Shown piece after piece: positions 1 through 7,960 of a stretch of DNA of 36,174 nt. Position 1 is the first letter of the stretch. Every line of letters begins with the position of its first letter. The notes under the pieces were generated by a model. That model was not told where the DNA came from and made no database searches. It worked only from the letters and a program-made list of their open reading frames with translations. This DNA is from Propionicimonas sp. (GTDB taxonomy: Bacteria; Actinomycetota; Actinomycetes; Propionibacteriales; Propionibacteriaceae): assembly GCF_029975155.1 (NCBI RefSeq), contig NZ_JARKPQ010000292.1, positions 1 to 36,174 of the forward strand. The letters are read 5' to 3'. The position numbers and the translations under genes were made by a program.

Positions 1-3000
1 GCTGAGGACTCCGACTTCGGAGCCAACGACTGGCTCATCGAGGAGATGCGCGAGCAGTACCTCGCTGACCCTGCCTCCGTCGATCCGGCCTGGGCCGAGT
101 ACTTCACCACCCATGCGTCCGACAACGGGACGGACGACGGCGAGCGCCCTGCCCCTCGTGAGGCTTCGGGGCCTGTTGCTCAGCCCGAAGCTCCTCGGGG
201 AACGTCTGGTGGTGAGGCGGTGGGGGTCTCGACAGGCTCGACCAGCGATGTCGACTCGACCAGCGATGTCGACTCGACCAGCGATGACAGCGCGACCGGC
301 GAGGGGTCGGGCGTGACGCCCCGGCCGGGCCCCAAGACCTCCGGGACGCCCGACTCCCCCGGCTCCGGACGGGGGGTGTCACCCGATCTGCCGCGCGTGC
401 GCCCGGTGCCGGAGAAGGAGCAGACCGAGCCCACCCGCACGCCGCTGCGCGGCGCTCCGCTGCGCACCGCCAACAACATGGACGCGTCGCTGGCCATGCC
501 GACCGCGACCAGCGTCCGCGACGTGCCGATGAAGCTGGCGATCGACCAGCGGCAGATGATCAACGGTCACCTCGCCCGCTCCACCGGCGGAAAGGTGTCG
601 TTCACGCACCTGATCGGCTGGGCGATGGTGCAGGCGCTGAAGGCCCTGCCGGAGATGAACAACTCCTACGAGGTGGTCGACGGCAAGCCGATGCTGGTCA
701 CCCCGGCGTCCATCAACCTCGGCCTCGCGATCGACACGAAGAAGGCCGACGGCACCCGCCAGCTCCTCGTCCCCAACATCAAGAACTGCGAGGACCTGGA
801 CTTCGCCCAGTTCTGGAGCGCCTACGAGAGCCTGGTGCGCAGGGCAAGGGAGAACAGTCTCACCGTCGCCGACTTCGCGGGCACCACCGCGTCCCTGACC
901 AACCCCGGCGGCCTCGGTACCAACCACTCCGTGCCGCGGTTGATGGCCGGCCAGGGCGTGATCCTCGGCGTCGGCTCGATCGACTACCCGCCGGAGTTCC
1001 AGGGCGCCAGCTCGAGCCGGATCAACCAGATCGGCGTGTCGAAGGTGACCACGCTCACCTCCACCTACGACCACCGGGTGATCCAGGGCGCGCAGTCCGG
1101 GGAGTTCCTCCGGCGCATCCACGAACTGCTGATCGGCAAGCACGGCTTCTACGACGAGATCTTCGACGCCCTGCGCGTGCCGTACACGCCGATCCGCTGG
1201 GCCAACGACGTCAGCGACGAGAAGTTCGGCGCGATCCCCCGCACCGCCCGGATCTTCTCCCTGATCAACGCCTACCGCACCCTCGGCCACTTCATGGCCG
1301 ACATCGACCCGCTCGAGTACCGTCAGCGGACCCACCCCGAGCTGGCCATCGAGTGGCACGGCCTCACCCTGTGGGACCTCGACCGCGAGTTCCCGGTCGG
1401 CAGCTTCGGCGGCCACTCCGGCGAGGTCGCGACGATGCGCGAGATCCTCGCGATGCTGCGCGACTCGTACTGCCGCACGGTCGGCATCGAGTACATGCAC
1501 ATCTCCGACAACGAACAGCGCGCCTGGCTGCAGGAGCGCTTCGAGCGCCCGTTCGTGCCGTGGCCGCGCGAGGAGCACATCCGGATCCTCGACAAGCTCA
1601 ACGAGGCCGAGATCTTCGAGACCTTCCTGCAGACCAAGTTCGTCGGCCAGAAGCGGTTCTCGCTCGAAGGCGGCGAGTCGACGATCGTGTTCCTGGACGA
1701 GCTGTGCGAGCGCGCGGCGAACTCCGGGCTCGACGAGGCGATCATCGGCATGCCGCACCGCGGCCGGCTGAACGTGCTGGCCAACATCGTCGGCAAGTCC
1801 TACGGCCAGATCTTCCGCGAGTTCCAGGGCAACTACGACCCGCGGCTCTCCCAGGGCTCCGGGGACGTGAAGTACCACCTCGGCGCCGAGGGCCAGTTCA
1901 CCGCGGCCAGCGGCAAGACCATCAAGACCTCCGTCGCGGCGAATCCGTCCCACCTGGAGGCGGTCGATCCCGTCGTCCAGGGCATCGCCAGGGCGAAGAT
2001 CGACCGGATCGGCAAGGTGCCGGGATGGCCGATCCTGCCGATCCTGCTGCACGGGGACGCGGCCTTCGCCGGCCAGGGCGTGGTCTACGAGACCCTCCAG
2101 ATGAGCCAGCTGCGCGCGTACAGGACCGGCGGCACCATCCATCTCGTGGTGAACAACCAGGTGGGCTTCACCACCGCGCCGATCGAGTCCCGCTCGTCCA
2201 CCTACTCCACGGACGTGGCCAAGGCCGTGCAGGCGCCGGTCTTCCACGTCAACGGGGACGATCCCGAGGCCGTCGCACGGGTCGCGCAGGTCGCGTTCGA
2301 CTTCCGCCAGCGGTTCGCGAAGGACGTCGTGGTGGATCTGGTCTGCTACCGGCGCCGCGGCCACAACGAGGGCGACGACCCGAGCTTCACGCAGCCGCTG
2401 ATGTACGACCTGATCGAGCAGAAGCGCAGCGTCCGCAAGCTGTACACCGAGGCACTGATCGGCCGTGGCGACATCTCCACCGAGGACGCCGAGCAGGTCA
2501 TCGAGCGGTTCCGGGCCCGGCTGGAGAGCGTCTTCCGCGAGGTGCGCGAGGCCGCGGCCGCACCGGACGAGGCCTACCGGCCGGTGCCGTACTACCCGGC
2601 GAAACTCGGCAAGGACCGCGGCACGGCGATCACGGCGGAGCAGATGGAGGCGGTCGCCAAGGCCCACCTGACGTTCCCCGAGGGCTTCACCGTGCACCCG
2701 AAGGTGCTGCCGCAGCTCGAACGTCGTGCCGAGACGATCCGCAACGGGCCGATCGACTGGGCCACGGCGGAGCTGCTGGCGTTCGGCTCGCTGCTGATGG
2801 AGGGCCGCCCCGTCCGGCTCGTCGGGCAGGACAGCCGCCGCGGCACGTTCAGCCAGCGGTTCGCCGCGGTCATCGACCGGGTCACCAACCGCGCGTACGT
2901 CCCGCTCAAGCACCTCACTCCCGACCAGGGCAAGTTCCACGTGTTCGACTCCCTGTTGAGCGAGTACGCGGCGATGGGCTTCGAGTACGGCTACTCGGTG

Positions 3001-3798
3001 GCCGCGCCGGACGCGCTGGTGCTGTGGGAGGGCCAGTTCGGCGACTTCGCCAACGGCGCGCAGACCATCGCGGACGAGTTCATCGCGGCCGGCAACGCCA
3101 AGTGGACGCAGAAGTCCGGCGTGGTCCTGCTGCTCCCGCACGGCTTCGAGGGCCAGGGACCCGACCACTCGTCCGCCCGGATCGAGCGCTGGCTGACGCT
3201 GTGCTCGGAGGGTGCGCTGGCAGTCTGCCAGCCGTCCACGCCGGCCAGCTACTTCCACCTGCTGCGCACGCACGCCTACGTGAACTGGCACCGGCCGGTG
3301 GTGATCGCCACCCCGAAGTCGATGCTGCGCTCGAAGGCCGCGATGTCGCCGGTCACGGAGTTCACCCAGGGACGCTGGCAGCCCGCCATGGGCGATCCGA
3401 CGATCACCGATCCGGCGGCGGTGCAGCGCATCGTGCTGTGCTCGGGCAAGATCCGCTGGGAGCTCGTCCAGGAACGCAGCGAGGCCGGGCTGGACGGGCA
3501 GGTCGCGATTCTGCCCCTCGAGCGGCTGTACCCCCTGCCCGCCCGCGAGCTGGCCGCCGAGCTGGCCAAGTACCCGCAGGCCACCGACGTCCGCTGGGTG
3601 CAGGACGAGCCGGAGAACCAAGGCGCCTGGTGGTTCCTGCAGCTGCACCTGCCCGGTGCGGTGGCCGCCTTCCTGCCCGGCTACGAGCTGGCGCTGACCG
3701 GGATCACCCGGCCAGCGGCGTCCGCCCCGTCGGTGGGCTCGGTGAAGGTGCACCAGGCCCAGGCGGTGGATCTGCTCGCCCGCGCACTGGAGGGCTGA
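1..3798 (+). CDS. kgd: Multifunctional 2-oxoglutarate decarboxylase/E2 succinyltransferase (Kgd), 5' partial
   Basis: Actinobacterial TCA-cycle enzyme fusing an E2-like succinyltransferase domain to the thiamine-dependent E1 (SucA) component; it decarboxylates 2-oxoglutarate and works with lipoylated E2 and Lpd. The frame is open from base 1. The residues before the first ATG (position 46) read like the conserved Kgd N-terminus (NDWLIEEM), so the true start lies upstream of the window. Counting from that ATG: N-terminal segment about 1-27, a low-complexity linker about 28-130, the acyltransferase domain about 135-370 with the catalytic-type motif YDHRVIQG (H343), then the E1 domain to residue 1250 with the thiamine-diphosphate motif from HGDAAF to VVNNQ. 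There is no lipoyl domain, as usual for this family. The linker contains a repeat insertion (see 226-283). The stop overlaps the ATG of the next gene. Family assignment is near certain. Confidence 0.97.
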   Translation, partial: AEDSDFGANDWLIEEMREQYLADPASVDPAWAEYFTTHASDNGTDDGERPAPREASGPVAQPEAPRGTSGGEAVGVSTGSTSDVDSTSDVDSTSDDSATGEGSGVTPRPGPKTSGTPDSPGSGRGVSPDLPRVRPVPEKEQTEPTRTPLRGAPLRTANNMDASLAMPTATSVRDVPMKLAIDQRQMINGHLARSTGGKVSFTHLIGWAMVQALKALPEMNNSYEVVDGKPMLVTPASINLGLAIDTKKADGTRQLLVPNIKNCEDLDFAQFWSAYESLVRRARENSLTVADFAGTTASLTNPGGLGTNHSVPRLMAGQGVILGVGSIDYPPEFQGASSSRINQIGVSKVTTLTSTYDHRVIQGAQSGEFLRRIHELLIGKHGFYDEIFDALRVPYTPIRWANDVSDEKFGAIPRTARIFSLINAYRTLGHFMADIDPLEYRQRTHPELAIEWHGLTLWDLDREFPVGSFGGHSGEVATMREILAMLRDSYCRTVGIEYMHISDNEQRAWLQERFERPFVPWPREEHIRILDKLNEAEIFETFLQTKFVGQKRFSLEGGESTIVFLDELCERAANSGLDEAIIGMPHRGRLNVLANIVGKSYGQIFREFQGNYDPRLSQGSGDVKYHLGAEGQFTAASGKTIKTSVAANPSHLEAVDPVVQGIARAKIDRIGKVPGWPILPILLHGDAAFAGQGVVYETLQMSQLRAYRTGGTIHLVVNNQVGFTTAPIESRSSTYSTDVAKAVQAPVFHVNGDDPEAVARVAQVAFDFRQRFAKDVVVDLVCYRRRGHNEGDDPSFTQPLMYDLIEQKRSVRKLYTEALIGRGDISTEDAEQVIERFRARLESVFREVREAAAAPDEAYRPVPYYPAKLGKDRGTAITAEQMEAVAKAHLTFPEGFTVHPKVLPQLERRAETIRNGPIDWATAELLAFGSLLMEGRPVRLVGQDSRRGTFSQRFAAVIDRVTNRAYVPLKHLTPDQGKFHVFDSLLSEYAAMGFEYGYSVAAPDALVLWEGQFGDFANGAQTIADEFIAAGNAKWTQKSGVVLLLPHGFEGQGPDHSSARIERWLTLCSEGALAVCQPSTPASYFHLLRTHAYVNWHRPVVIATPKSMLRSKAAMSPVTEFTQGRWQPAMGDPTITDPAAVQRIVLCSGKIRWELVQERSEAGLDGQVAILPLERLYPLPARELAAELAKYPQATDVRWVQDEPENQGAWWFLQLHLPGAVAAFLPGYELALTGITRPAASAPSVGSVKVHQAQAVDLLARALEG
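226..283 (+). repeat. Dispersed CTCGACCAGCG repeat inserted in the kgd linker
   Basis: A 22-nt core beginning GTCTCGACAGG (226-247) is followed by two identical 18-nt units, 248-265 and 266-283, each ending in CTCGACCAGCG. In the kgd frame it encodes STGSTS followed by DVDSTS units. The same core occurs at 14579-14600 and, with one base changed, at 19344-19365. A related inverted-repeat form occurs at 28833-28886. The unit length keeps the frame open. Confidence 0.85.
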
Positions 3799-3974
3799 TG
3801 TACTTCACCGACCGCGGCATCGAGGAGCTCGCCGACCGCCGCGGTGAGGACGAGGTCAGCCTGGCCTGGCTGTCCGAGAAGCTGAGTCTGTTCGTCGACC
3901 TGTATCCCGAGCACGAGAATGCTGTCGAGCGGCTGGCCACCTGGCTTGCCCGGCTCGACGACGAGGAGGACTGA
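3798..3974 (+). CDS. DUF6104 family small protein
   Basis: A 58-residue acidic protein starting MYFTDRGIEELADRR and ending ATWLARLDDEED. I recognise it as the small actinobacterial DUF6104 family, which is commonly found just downstream of kgd; its function is unknown. The ATG shares one base with the TGA stop of kgd (TGATG), which indicates translational coupling. A purine-rich GAGGAGGA near its 3' end serves as the ribosome site of the following galK. No transmembrane segment or cysteine is visible. The length matches the family as I remember it. Confidence 0.88.
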   Translation: MYFTDRGIEELADRRGEDEVSLAWLSEKLSLFVDLYPEHENAVERLATWLARLDDEED

Positions 3975-3976
3975 CA

Positions 3977-5113
3977 GTGCTCACCCAGCAGGCCGCGGAC
4001 GCGTTCACCGTGCTCACCGGGACAGCCCCCACCGGCGTGTGGACCTCGCCGGGACGGATCAACCTGATCGGTGAGCACACCGACTACAACGACGGCTACG
4101 TGCTGCCGTTCGCCATCCCCCAGGCCGCCTACGTGGCTGCGTCCCCGCGGACGGACGGCCGCTGGCGGTTCCGTTCCGTCGACCTCAACGACACCGTCGA
4201 GATCGGTGCGGACGGCCTCGTCCCCGGCACCTCGGGCTGGCACTCCTACCTCGCCGGCGTGGTGTGGGCGCTGCGGGAGGCGGGCCACGAGGTGGGCGGC
4301 GCCGACCTCGTACTGACCTCGGACGTGCCGCTCGGCGCCGGCCTGTCGTCGTCCGCGGCGATCGAGTGCGCGGCCCTGGCCGCCCTGGCCGACCTGAACG
4401 GTCTGGACATCGAGCCGATGGACCGGGCCAAGCTCGCCCGCGTCGCGGAGAACGACTATGTCGGCGCGCCCACCGGGCTGCTCGACCAGGCTGCGTCCAC
4501 GCTCTGCGTCGCCGACCATGCGCTGTTCCTCGACTGCCGCACTCTGGAGACCAGCCAGGTGCCGCTCGCGGTCAGCGACGCCGGTCTGGAGATCCTGGTG
4601 ATCGACACCCGCACCCGGCACAGCCACGTCGACGGGGAGTACGCCGCACGCCGGGCCAGCTGCGAGGAGGCCAGCCGGGTCCTCGGCGTCCCGGCCCTTC
4701 GGGACGTGACCGACCTGGACGCCGCCCTGGCGCAGCTTCCCGACCTGGTCGGACGGCGGGTGCGGCACATCGTCACCGAGAACCAGCGCGTACTGGACTC
4801 CATGACGGCGCTGGCCGCGGCCGACTACGCCGAGCTCGGCCGGCTGATGACCGCGTCGCACGTCTCGATGCGCGACGACTACGAGATCACCGAAGCCAGC
4901 GTCGACCTCGCCGTCGACACCGCGCTCGCCGCGGGCGCGCTCGGCGCCCGGATGACCGGTGGCGGCTTCGGCGGCTGTGTGCTGGCGCTCATCCGGGCCG
5001 ATGAGGAGCAGCGGGTCGCCGACGCCGTCCGTGGAGCGTTCGCGGACGCCGGCCTCACCGAGCCGGTGACCTTCGTCGGCCGCCCGTCCGCCGGCGCGCG
5101 CCGTCTGGTCTGA
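3977..5113 (+). CDS. galK: Galactokinase
   Basis: Phosphorylates alpha-D-galactose to galactose-1-phosphate in the Leloir pathway (GHMP kinase family, cytoplasmic). The protein has 378 residues, close to the usual length. Motifs seen: GRINLIGEHTDYNDG at 26-40 (sugar and substrate recognition), the glycine/serine-rich ATP loop PLGAGLSSSAA at about 118-128, the catalytic-aspartate region GAPTGLLDQ with D170, and MTGGGFGGC near the C-terminus (GHMP motif 3). The GTG start is supported by GAGGAGGA at 3963-3970. The gene begins 2 nt after the DUF6104 stop, so it is probably cotranscribed with kgd. No galT or galE lies in the window. Confidence 0.97.
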   Translation: MLTQQAADAFTVLTGTAPTGVWTSPGRINLIGEHTDYNDGYVLPFAIPQAAYVAASPRTDGRWRFRSVDLNDTVEIGADGLVPGTSGWHSYLAGVVWALREAGHEVGGADLVLTSDVPLGAGLSSSAAIECAALAALADLNGLDIEPMDRAKLARVAENDYVGAPTGLLDQAASTLCVADHALFLDCRTLETSQVPLAVSDAGLEILVIDTRTRHSHVDGEYAARRASCEEASRVLGVPALRDVTDLDAALAQLPDLVGRRVRHIVTENQRVLDSMTALAAADYAELGRLMTASHVSMRDDYEITEASVDLAVDTALAAGALGARMTGGGFGGCVLALIRADEEQRVADAVRGAFADAGLTEPVTFVGRPSAGARRLV

Positions 5114-5159
5114 CCCGTCCCCCGTCAACACCGACCGACCCGCGATCCTCGGCCACGTC

Positions 5160-5552
5160 TCAGGGCTTCGAGCGCAGGTGCAGGGCGCGGCTGGTCGACG
5201 GCAGCGCGGCGGCCACCACGGTGACCGCGGAGACGACCACGAACGCCCACACCCAGGGCGCGGACGCGGTGAAGGTGAAGCCGGCGACCACGTTGAGCAG
5301 GGACAGCGCGACGACGGGGCCGCGGCCGAACAGGCTGAGCCGCCACAACCCCCACGCCGCGGCGCACAGCCCGAGTCCGTAGACGGCCAGGAAGAGCCCG
5401 ACGCCCCCGCTGAACTGCCCGTGGCCGGAGGCCAGGGACCCGATGGCGAGCCCGACGAGGGCGAGCCCGACCAGGACGGTCCCGGAGACGGCCACCACGA
5501 CGGAGGTGGGACGGGTCGTTCGGGCAGCCGGCACGTCGGACAGCGTAGCCAA
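5160..5552 (-). CDS. Small four-helix membrane protein, unknown function
   Basis: A 130-residue hydrophobic protein with about four predicted transmembrane segments (roughly residues 17-40, 47-70, 74-92 and 96-115) and a basic C-terminal tail ending LHLRSKP. I do not recognise a named family. The start at 5552 is a TTG with no clear Shine-Dalgarno sequence; a GTG six codons further in (start codon about 5534) is an alternative. Other frames over this stretch are open too, but only this one yields clean hydrophobic helices. It is convergent with galK (47 nt gap) and divergent from whiB1. Confidence 0.7.
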   Translation of the reverse strand: MATLSDVPAARTTRPTSVVVAVSGTVLVGLALVGLAIGSLASGHGQFSGGVGLFLAVYGLGLCAAAWGLWRLSLFGRGPVVALSLLNVVAGFTFTASAPWVWAFVVVSAVTVVAAALPSTSRALHLRSKP

Positions 5553-5593
5553 AGGCCCGTCCAGCGCGTGCAGCAGACGACGCCACGCCTATC

Positions 5594-5681
5594 CACATGT
5601 GCAAATTGCCCACGGGACCTTGTGCAGGACAGCTAGAGTTGTCAGTCTGGACCGGGCGGGTGTTTGGGCGCCACGCCCGGT
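5594..5681 (+). promoter_or_regulatory. Putative whiB1 promoter and leader hairpin
   Basis: Upstream of whiB1 is a -10-like TAGAGT at 5634-5639 with no good -35. A GTG...CAC-type inverted site at 5598-5613 (TGTGCAAATTGCCCAC) resembles the CRP-family site known upstream of mycobacterial whiB1, but its half-site spacing is one base longer than the CRP consensus. The leader contains a perfect 8-bp stem (ACCGGGCG 5651-5658 with CGCCCGGT 5674-5681) and a 15-nt loop. The functional assignment is inference. Confidence 0.35.
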
Positions 5682-5738
5682 TACGCGTGCGAGGGCCGAA
5701 CCGCCATCGATGCCCACCTACTCAAGGAGTGTTACTTC

Positions 5739-5990
5739 ATGGACTGGCGCCACAGGGCTGCCTGCCTGACCGAGGACCCCGAGCTGTTCTTCCCGATCGG
5801 CAACACGGGTCCCGCCCTGCTGCAGATCGCGGAAGCGAAGAAGGTCTGCCGTCGTTGCGAGGTGCGCGAAGCGTGCCTGCAGTGGGCACTGGACGCAGGT
5901 CAGGACCACGGCGTCTGGGGCGGGCTCAGCGAGGACGAACGCCGGGCCATGAAGCGCCGCGCCGCCCGGATGAGGGTGCGCAACAGCTGA
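5739..5990 (+). CDS. whiB1: WhiB1-type iron-sulfur transcriptional regulator
   Basis: An 83-residue Wbl protein. It carries the four [4Fe-4S] cysteines C9, C37, C40 and C46, the GVWGG turn at about 62-66, and a basic C-terminal DNA-binding tail (KRRAARMR). The start MDWRHRAAC and overall pattern match Mycobacterium WhiB1, an essential NO-sensitive regulator that binds the primary sigma factor. The ATG at 5739 was chosen over an upstream in-frame ATG at 5664 because AAGGAG at 5724-5729 is well spaced and the family begins here. It is convergent with pdtaS, separated by the 6008-6080 hairpin. Confidence 0.95.
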   Translation: MDWRHRAACLTEDPELFFPIGNTGPALLQIAEAKKVCRRCEVREACLQWALDAGQDHGVWGGLSEDERRAMKRRAARMRVRNS

Positions 5991-6007
5991 GTTCCGTCCG
6001 CCGGACG

Positions 6008-6080
6008 TGAACGGGAATTGGACCTGTCCCCTTTCGTTCAGGCTCGTGAACGAAAAGGGGACAGGTCCAATTCCCGTTCA
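6008..6080. repeat. Long near-perfect hairpin between whiB1 and pdtaS (TGAACG family)
   Basis: Left arm 6008-6040 (33 nt) and right arm 6047-6080 (34 nt) are reverse complements except for one extra A in the right arm; the loop is GGCTCG. Each arm begins TGAACG and ends CGTTCA. The rightmost TCA is the stop codon (TGA, minus strand) of pdtaS. It probably acts as a bidirectional transcription terminator, though there is no classical T-run outside the stem. A related element lies at 13721-13788. Confidence 0.9.
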
Positions 6081-7538
6081 GATCAGGGGGACGCGGACGG
6101 TCGCCGTCGTGGCGTCGCCCTCCGTTGCGAGGCGGAACTGGCCACCGAGGTCGGCCACGAGAGTGCTGACGATGGACAGACCCAGGCTGGTGGAACTGGT
6201 GATCGTGAATCCCTCCGGCAGGGGCTCGCCGAAATTGACCACCTCGACGACGAGCTCTCCGTCCTGCTGCAGCGGCCGGACGAGCACCTCCCCCGACTGC
6301 TGGCGCAGGCCGTGCTCCACGGCGTTCTGGCACAGCTCGGTGAGCACCAGCGACAGGCTGGTGGCCACGTCCGCCGGCACGTAGCCGAAGGAGCCCTCGC
6401 GCACCATCCGCACCTTGCCGCCGGTGGTGGCGACGTCGCCGACCATGCGCAGCAGCCGGTCCGCCACGTCGTCGAACTTCACCGACGAGTCGAAGCCCTG
6501 ACTCAGGATCTCGTGCACGACCGCGATGGCCGCCACCCGCTTCATCGCGTCGCTGAGCGCGCCCTTCGCCTCTGGGGACGAGATCCGGCGGGCCTGCAGC
6601 CGCAACAGCGCCGCCACGGTCTGCAGGTTGTTCTTCACCCGGTGGTGGATCTCGCGGATGGTGGCGTCCTTGGTCACCAGCTGCCGCTCCCGCGAGCGGA
6701 GTTCCGTGGTGTCGCGGCACATCACCAGCAGCCCGTCCGGCCCGTCCTCGCCGGTCAGCGGCAGCACGCGCAACCGGACGTTCGCCGTGCTGGTCTCCAG
6801 GTCGAGTTCAGCGGAGCCGCGTCCGCTCAGGCTCGCAGCGACCGGGCGCTCCACCGGCGCTCGCTCCTGCAGCAGCGAGCGGGTGATCGCGACGAAGTCC
6901 TCGCCGTAGAGGTCGGACGTCAGGCCCAGCCGGCGGTACGCGCTCAGCGCGTTCGGGCTCGCGAAGACGATCAGGCCGGCGCGGTTCACCCGGACCATGC
7001 CGTCCCCCACCCGCGGCGAGACCCACGGCACGCGGCGGTCGCCGCCGAGCGGGAACTGGTGCCGGTGCACCATCCCGGCGATCACCTGGGCGGCCTCCAG
7101 GTACGCGTCCTCAAGGGCTCCCGGCGCACGGACGCCCATCTGGTTGGTGTGCATCTCCACCACGGCCAGGACGCGGTCCCCGCTCAGCACGGGAATGGCC
7201 TGCACGTCGACCGGGATGCCGGCGTGGAGCTTGTTGCCGCTGGTGTGGCAGATCTCCCGGGAGAGGTAGGCCTCCGTGACGAGGTGTTCGGGATCGTAGG
7301 CGATCTCCTCGCCGACGACGTCGTCCTCCAGGGACGTGGGTCCCGTGGTGGGACGCACCTGAGCGGCCGCCCAGAACACGTTGTCATCGACGTCCGGAAC
7401 CCAGAGGATCAGGTCGGCGAACGCGAGATCGGCGAGCAGCGACCATTCGTCGACGAGCTGGGTGAGCCACTCCAGGTCCTCGTCCTCGAGGCTGCAGTGG
7501 CGCCGGATCACCTGCTCCATCGTCTGCATGCCCGCCAC
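6078..7538 (-). CDS. pdtaS: PdtaS-type sensor histidine kinase
   Basis: Cytosolic kinase of the actinobacterial PdtaS/PdtaR system, which signals to an ANTAR RNA-binding antiterminator. In 486 residues: GAF-like sensor domain about 1-160, PAS domain about 175-285, HisKA_2 dimerisation and phosphoacceptor region with DATIREIHHRVKNNLQ at 291-306 (H298/H299), and a GHKL ATPase domain about 385-486 with N-box ELCQNAVEH. No transmembrane segment is visible. The G1 box reads NFGEP rather than DxGxG (see findings). The start is taken as GTG 7538; ATG at 7529 is an alternative. The stop codon is contributed by the terminal TGA of the palindromic repeat. No PdtaR gene is in the window. Confidence 0.93.
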   Translation of the reverse strand: MAGMQTMEQVIRRHCSLEDEDLEWLTQLVDEWSLLADLAFADLILWVPDVDDNVFWAAAQVRPTTGPTSLEDDVVGEEIAYDPEHLVTEAYLSREICHTSGNKLHAGIPVDVQAIPVLSGDRVLAVVEMHTNQMGVRAPGALEDAYLEAAQVIAGMVHRHQFPLGGDRRVPWVSPRVGDGMVRVNRAGLIVFASPNALSAYRRLGLTSDLYGEDFVAITRSLLQERAPVERPVAASLSGRGSAELDLETSTANVRLRVLPLTGEDGPDGLLVMCRDTTELRSRERQLVTKDATIREIHHRVKNNLQTVAALLRLQARRISSPEAKGALSDAMKRVAAIAVVHEILSQGFDSSVKFDDVADRLLRMVGDVATTGGKVRMVREGSFGYVPADVATSLSLVLTELCQNAVEHGLRQQSGEVLVRPLQQDGELVVEVVNFGEPLPEGFTITSSTSLGLSIVSTLVADLGGQFRLATEGDATTATVRVPLI

Positions 7539-7554
7539 CCTACTGTGACTCCGG

Positions 7555-7584
7555 TTGGACCCTCTCCGTGACGGCTGGCAGAAT
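7555..7584 (+). promoter_or_regulatory. Putative sigma-A promoter of bL37
   Basis: TTGGAC (7555-7560), an 18-nt spacer and CAGAAT (7579-7584) lie about 46 nt upstream of the bL37 ATG. It fits a housekeeping promoter with a short leader carrying GAGGAG. Consensus match only. Confidence 0.5.
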
Positions 7585-7630
7585 GGGTCCCCGCGCCGTC
7601 CGGCGCGATCATGACGATGAGGAGACCACG

Positions 7631-7705
7631 ATGGGTAAGGGTGGCCGTAAGCGCCGTTCCCGCAGGAAGAGCGCTGCTAACCACGGCAAGCGCCCGAACG
7701 CCTGA
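7631..7705 (+). CDS. 50S ribosomal protein bL37
   Basis: A tiny basic protein of 24 residues starting MGKGGRKRRSRRKSA and ending NHGKRPNA. It matches the actinobacteria-specific large-subunit protein bL37, whose homologues share the ANHGKRPN ending and the same length. GAGGAG at 7619-7624 sits 6 nt before the ATG, a promoter is upstream and a strong terminator directly downstream, so it is a monocistronic gene. It is too short for ordinary ORF calling and easily missed. Alternative small basic proteins (bS22-like) have different sequences and are longer. Confidence 0.92.
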   Translation: MGKGGRKRRSRRKSAANHGKRPNA

Positions 7706-7723
7706 GGATCGCCGCCGATGATC

Positions 7724-7756
7724 GAAACCCCCGCCCGGTGCGGGGGTTTCTGCTTG
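7724..7756 (+). terminator. Rho-independent terminator of bL37
   Basis: Perfect 11-bp stem GAAACCCCCGC (7724-7734) / GCGGGGGTTTC (7740-7750) with loop CCGGT, followed by TGCTTG. It lies 18 nt after the bL37 stop. Confidence 0.88.
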
Positions 7757-7771
7757 TCCGGCAACTCCCCG

Positions 7772-7954
7772 ACGTCATCCCGGTCCCTCGACGTCATCCC
7801 GGCGAACGCCGGGATCCCGGCACCCGGCCGGCAACGTCACGAGATCCCGGGTCAAGCCCGGGACGACAAGGACAAACCCACACGCGTCGTCCCGGCACCC
7901 GGCCAGCAACATCACGAGATCCCGGATCAAGCCCGGGACGACAAGGACAAACCC
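7772..7954. repeat. GTCATCCCGG-type repeat array with a 64-nt tandem duplication
   Basis: Contains ACGTCATCCCGG at 7772 and 7791, the palindromic GGCGAACGCC/GGGATCCCGG segment, and two 64-nt copies (7816-7879 and 7891-7954) differing at three positions. Each copy includes a CCCGG-TCAAG-CCCGGG hairpin and ends CGACAAGGACAAACCC. It fills the space between the bL37 terminator and rsrA. A related element is at 21724-21844. This is a REP-like dispersed repeat, with no coding content seen. Confidence 0.85.
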
Positions 7955-7960
7955 CCGGTG

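Noticed and set aside
379..3753. A 1124-codon open frame on the minus strand across kgd
   Set aside because: It is the antisense shadow of a high-GC gene: composition is dominated by arginine, glycine, valine and leucine, with no family motif, while the plus strand encodes a clear Kgd.
1353..3797. Long plus-strand open frame leading into the DUF6104 gene
   Set aside because: Only the last 58 codons (from 3798) look like a protein; the rest is an out-of-frame reading of kgd rich in Arg, Pro and Gly.
7772..7954. CRISPR-like array
   Set aside because: There are only two 64-nt copies, internally palindromic, with an 11-nt gap and no series of unique spacers or cas genes.
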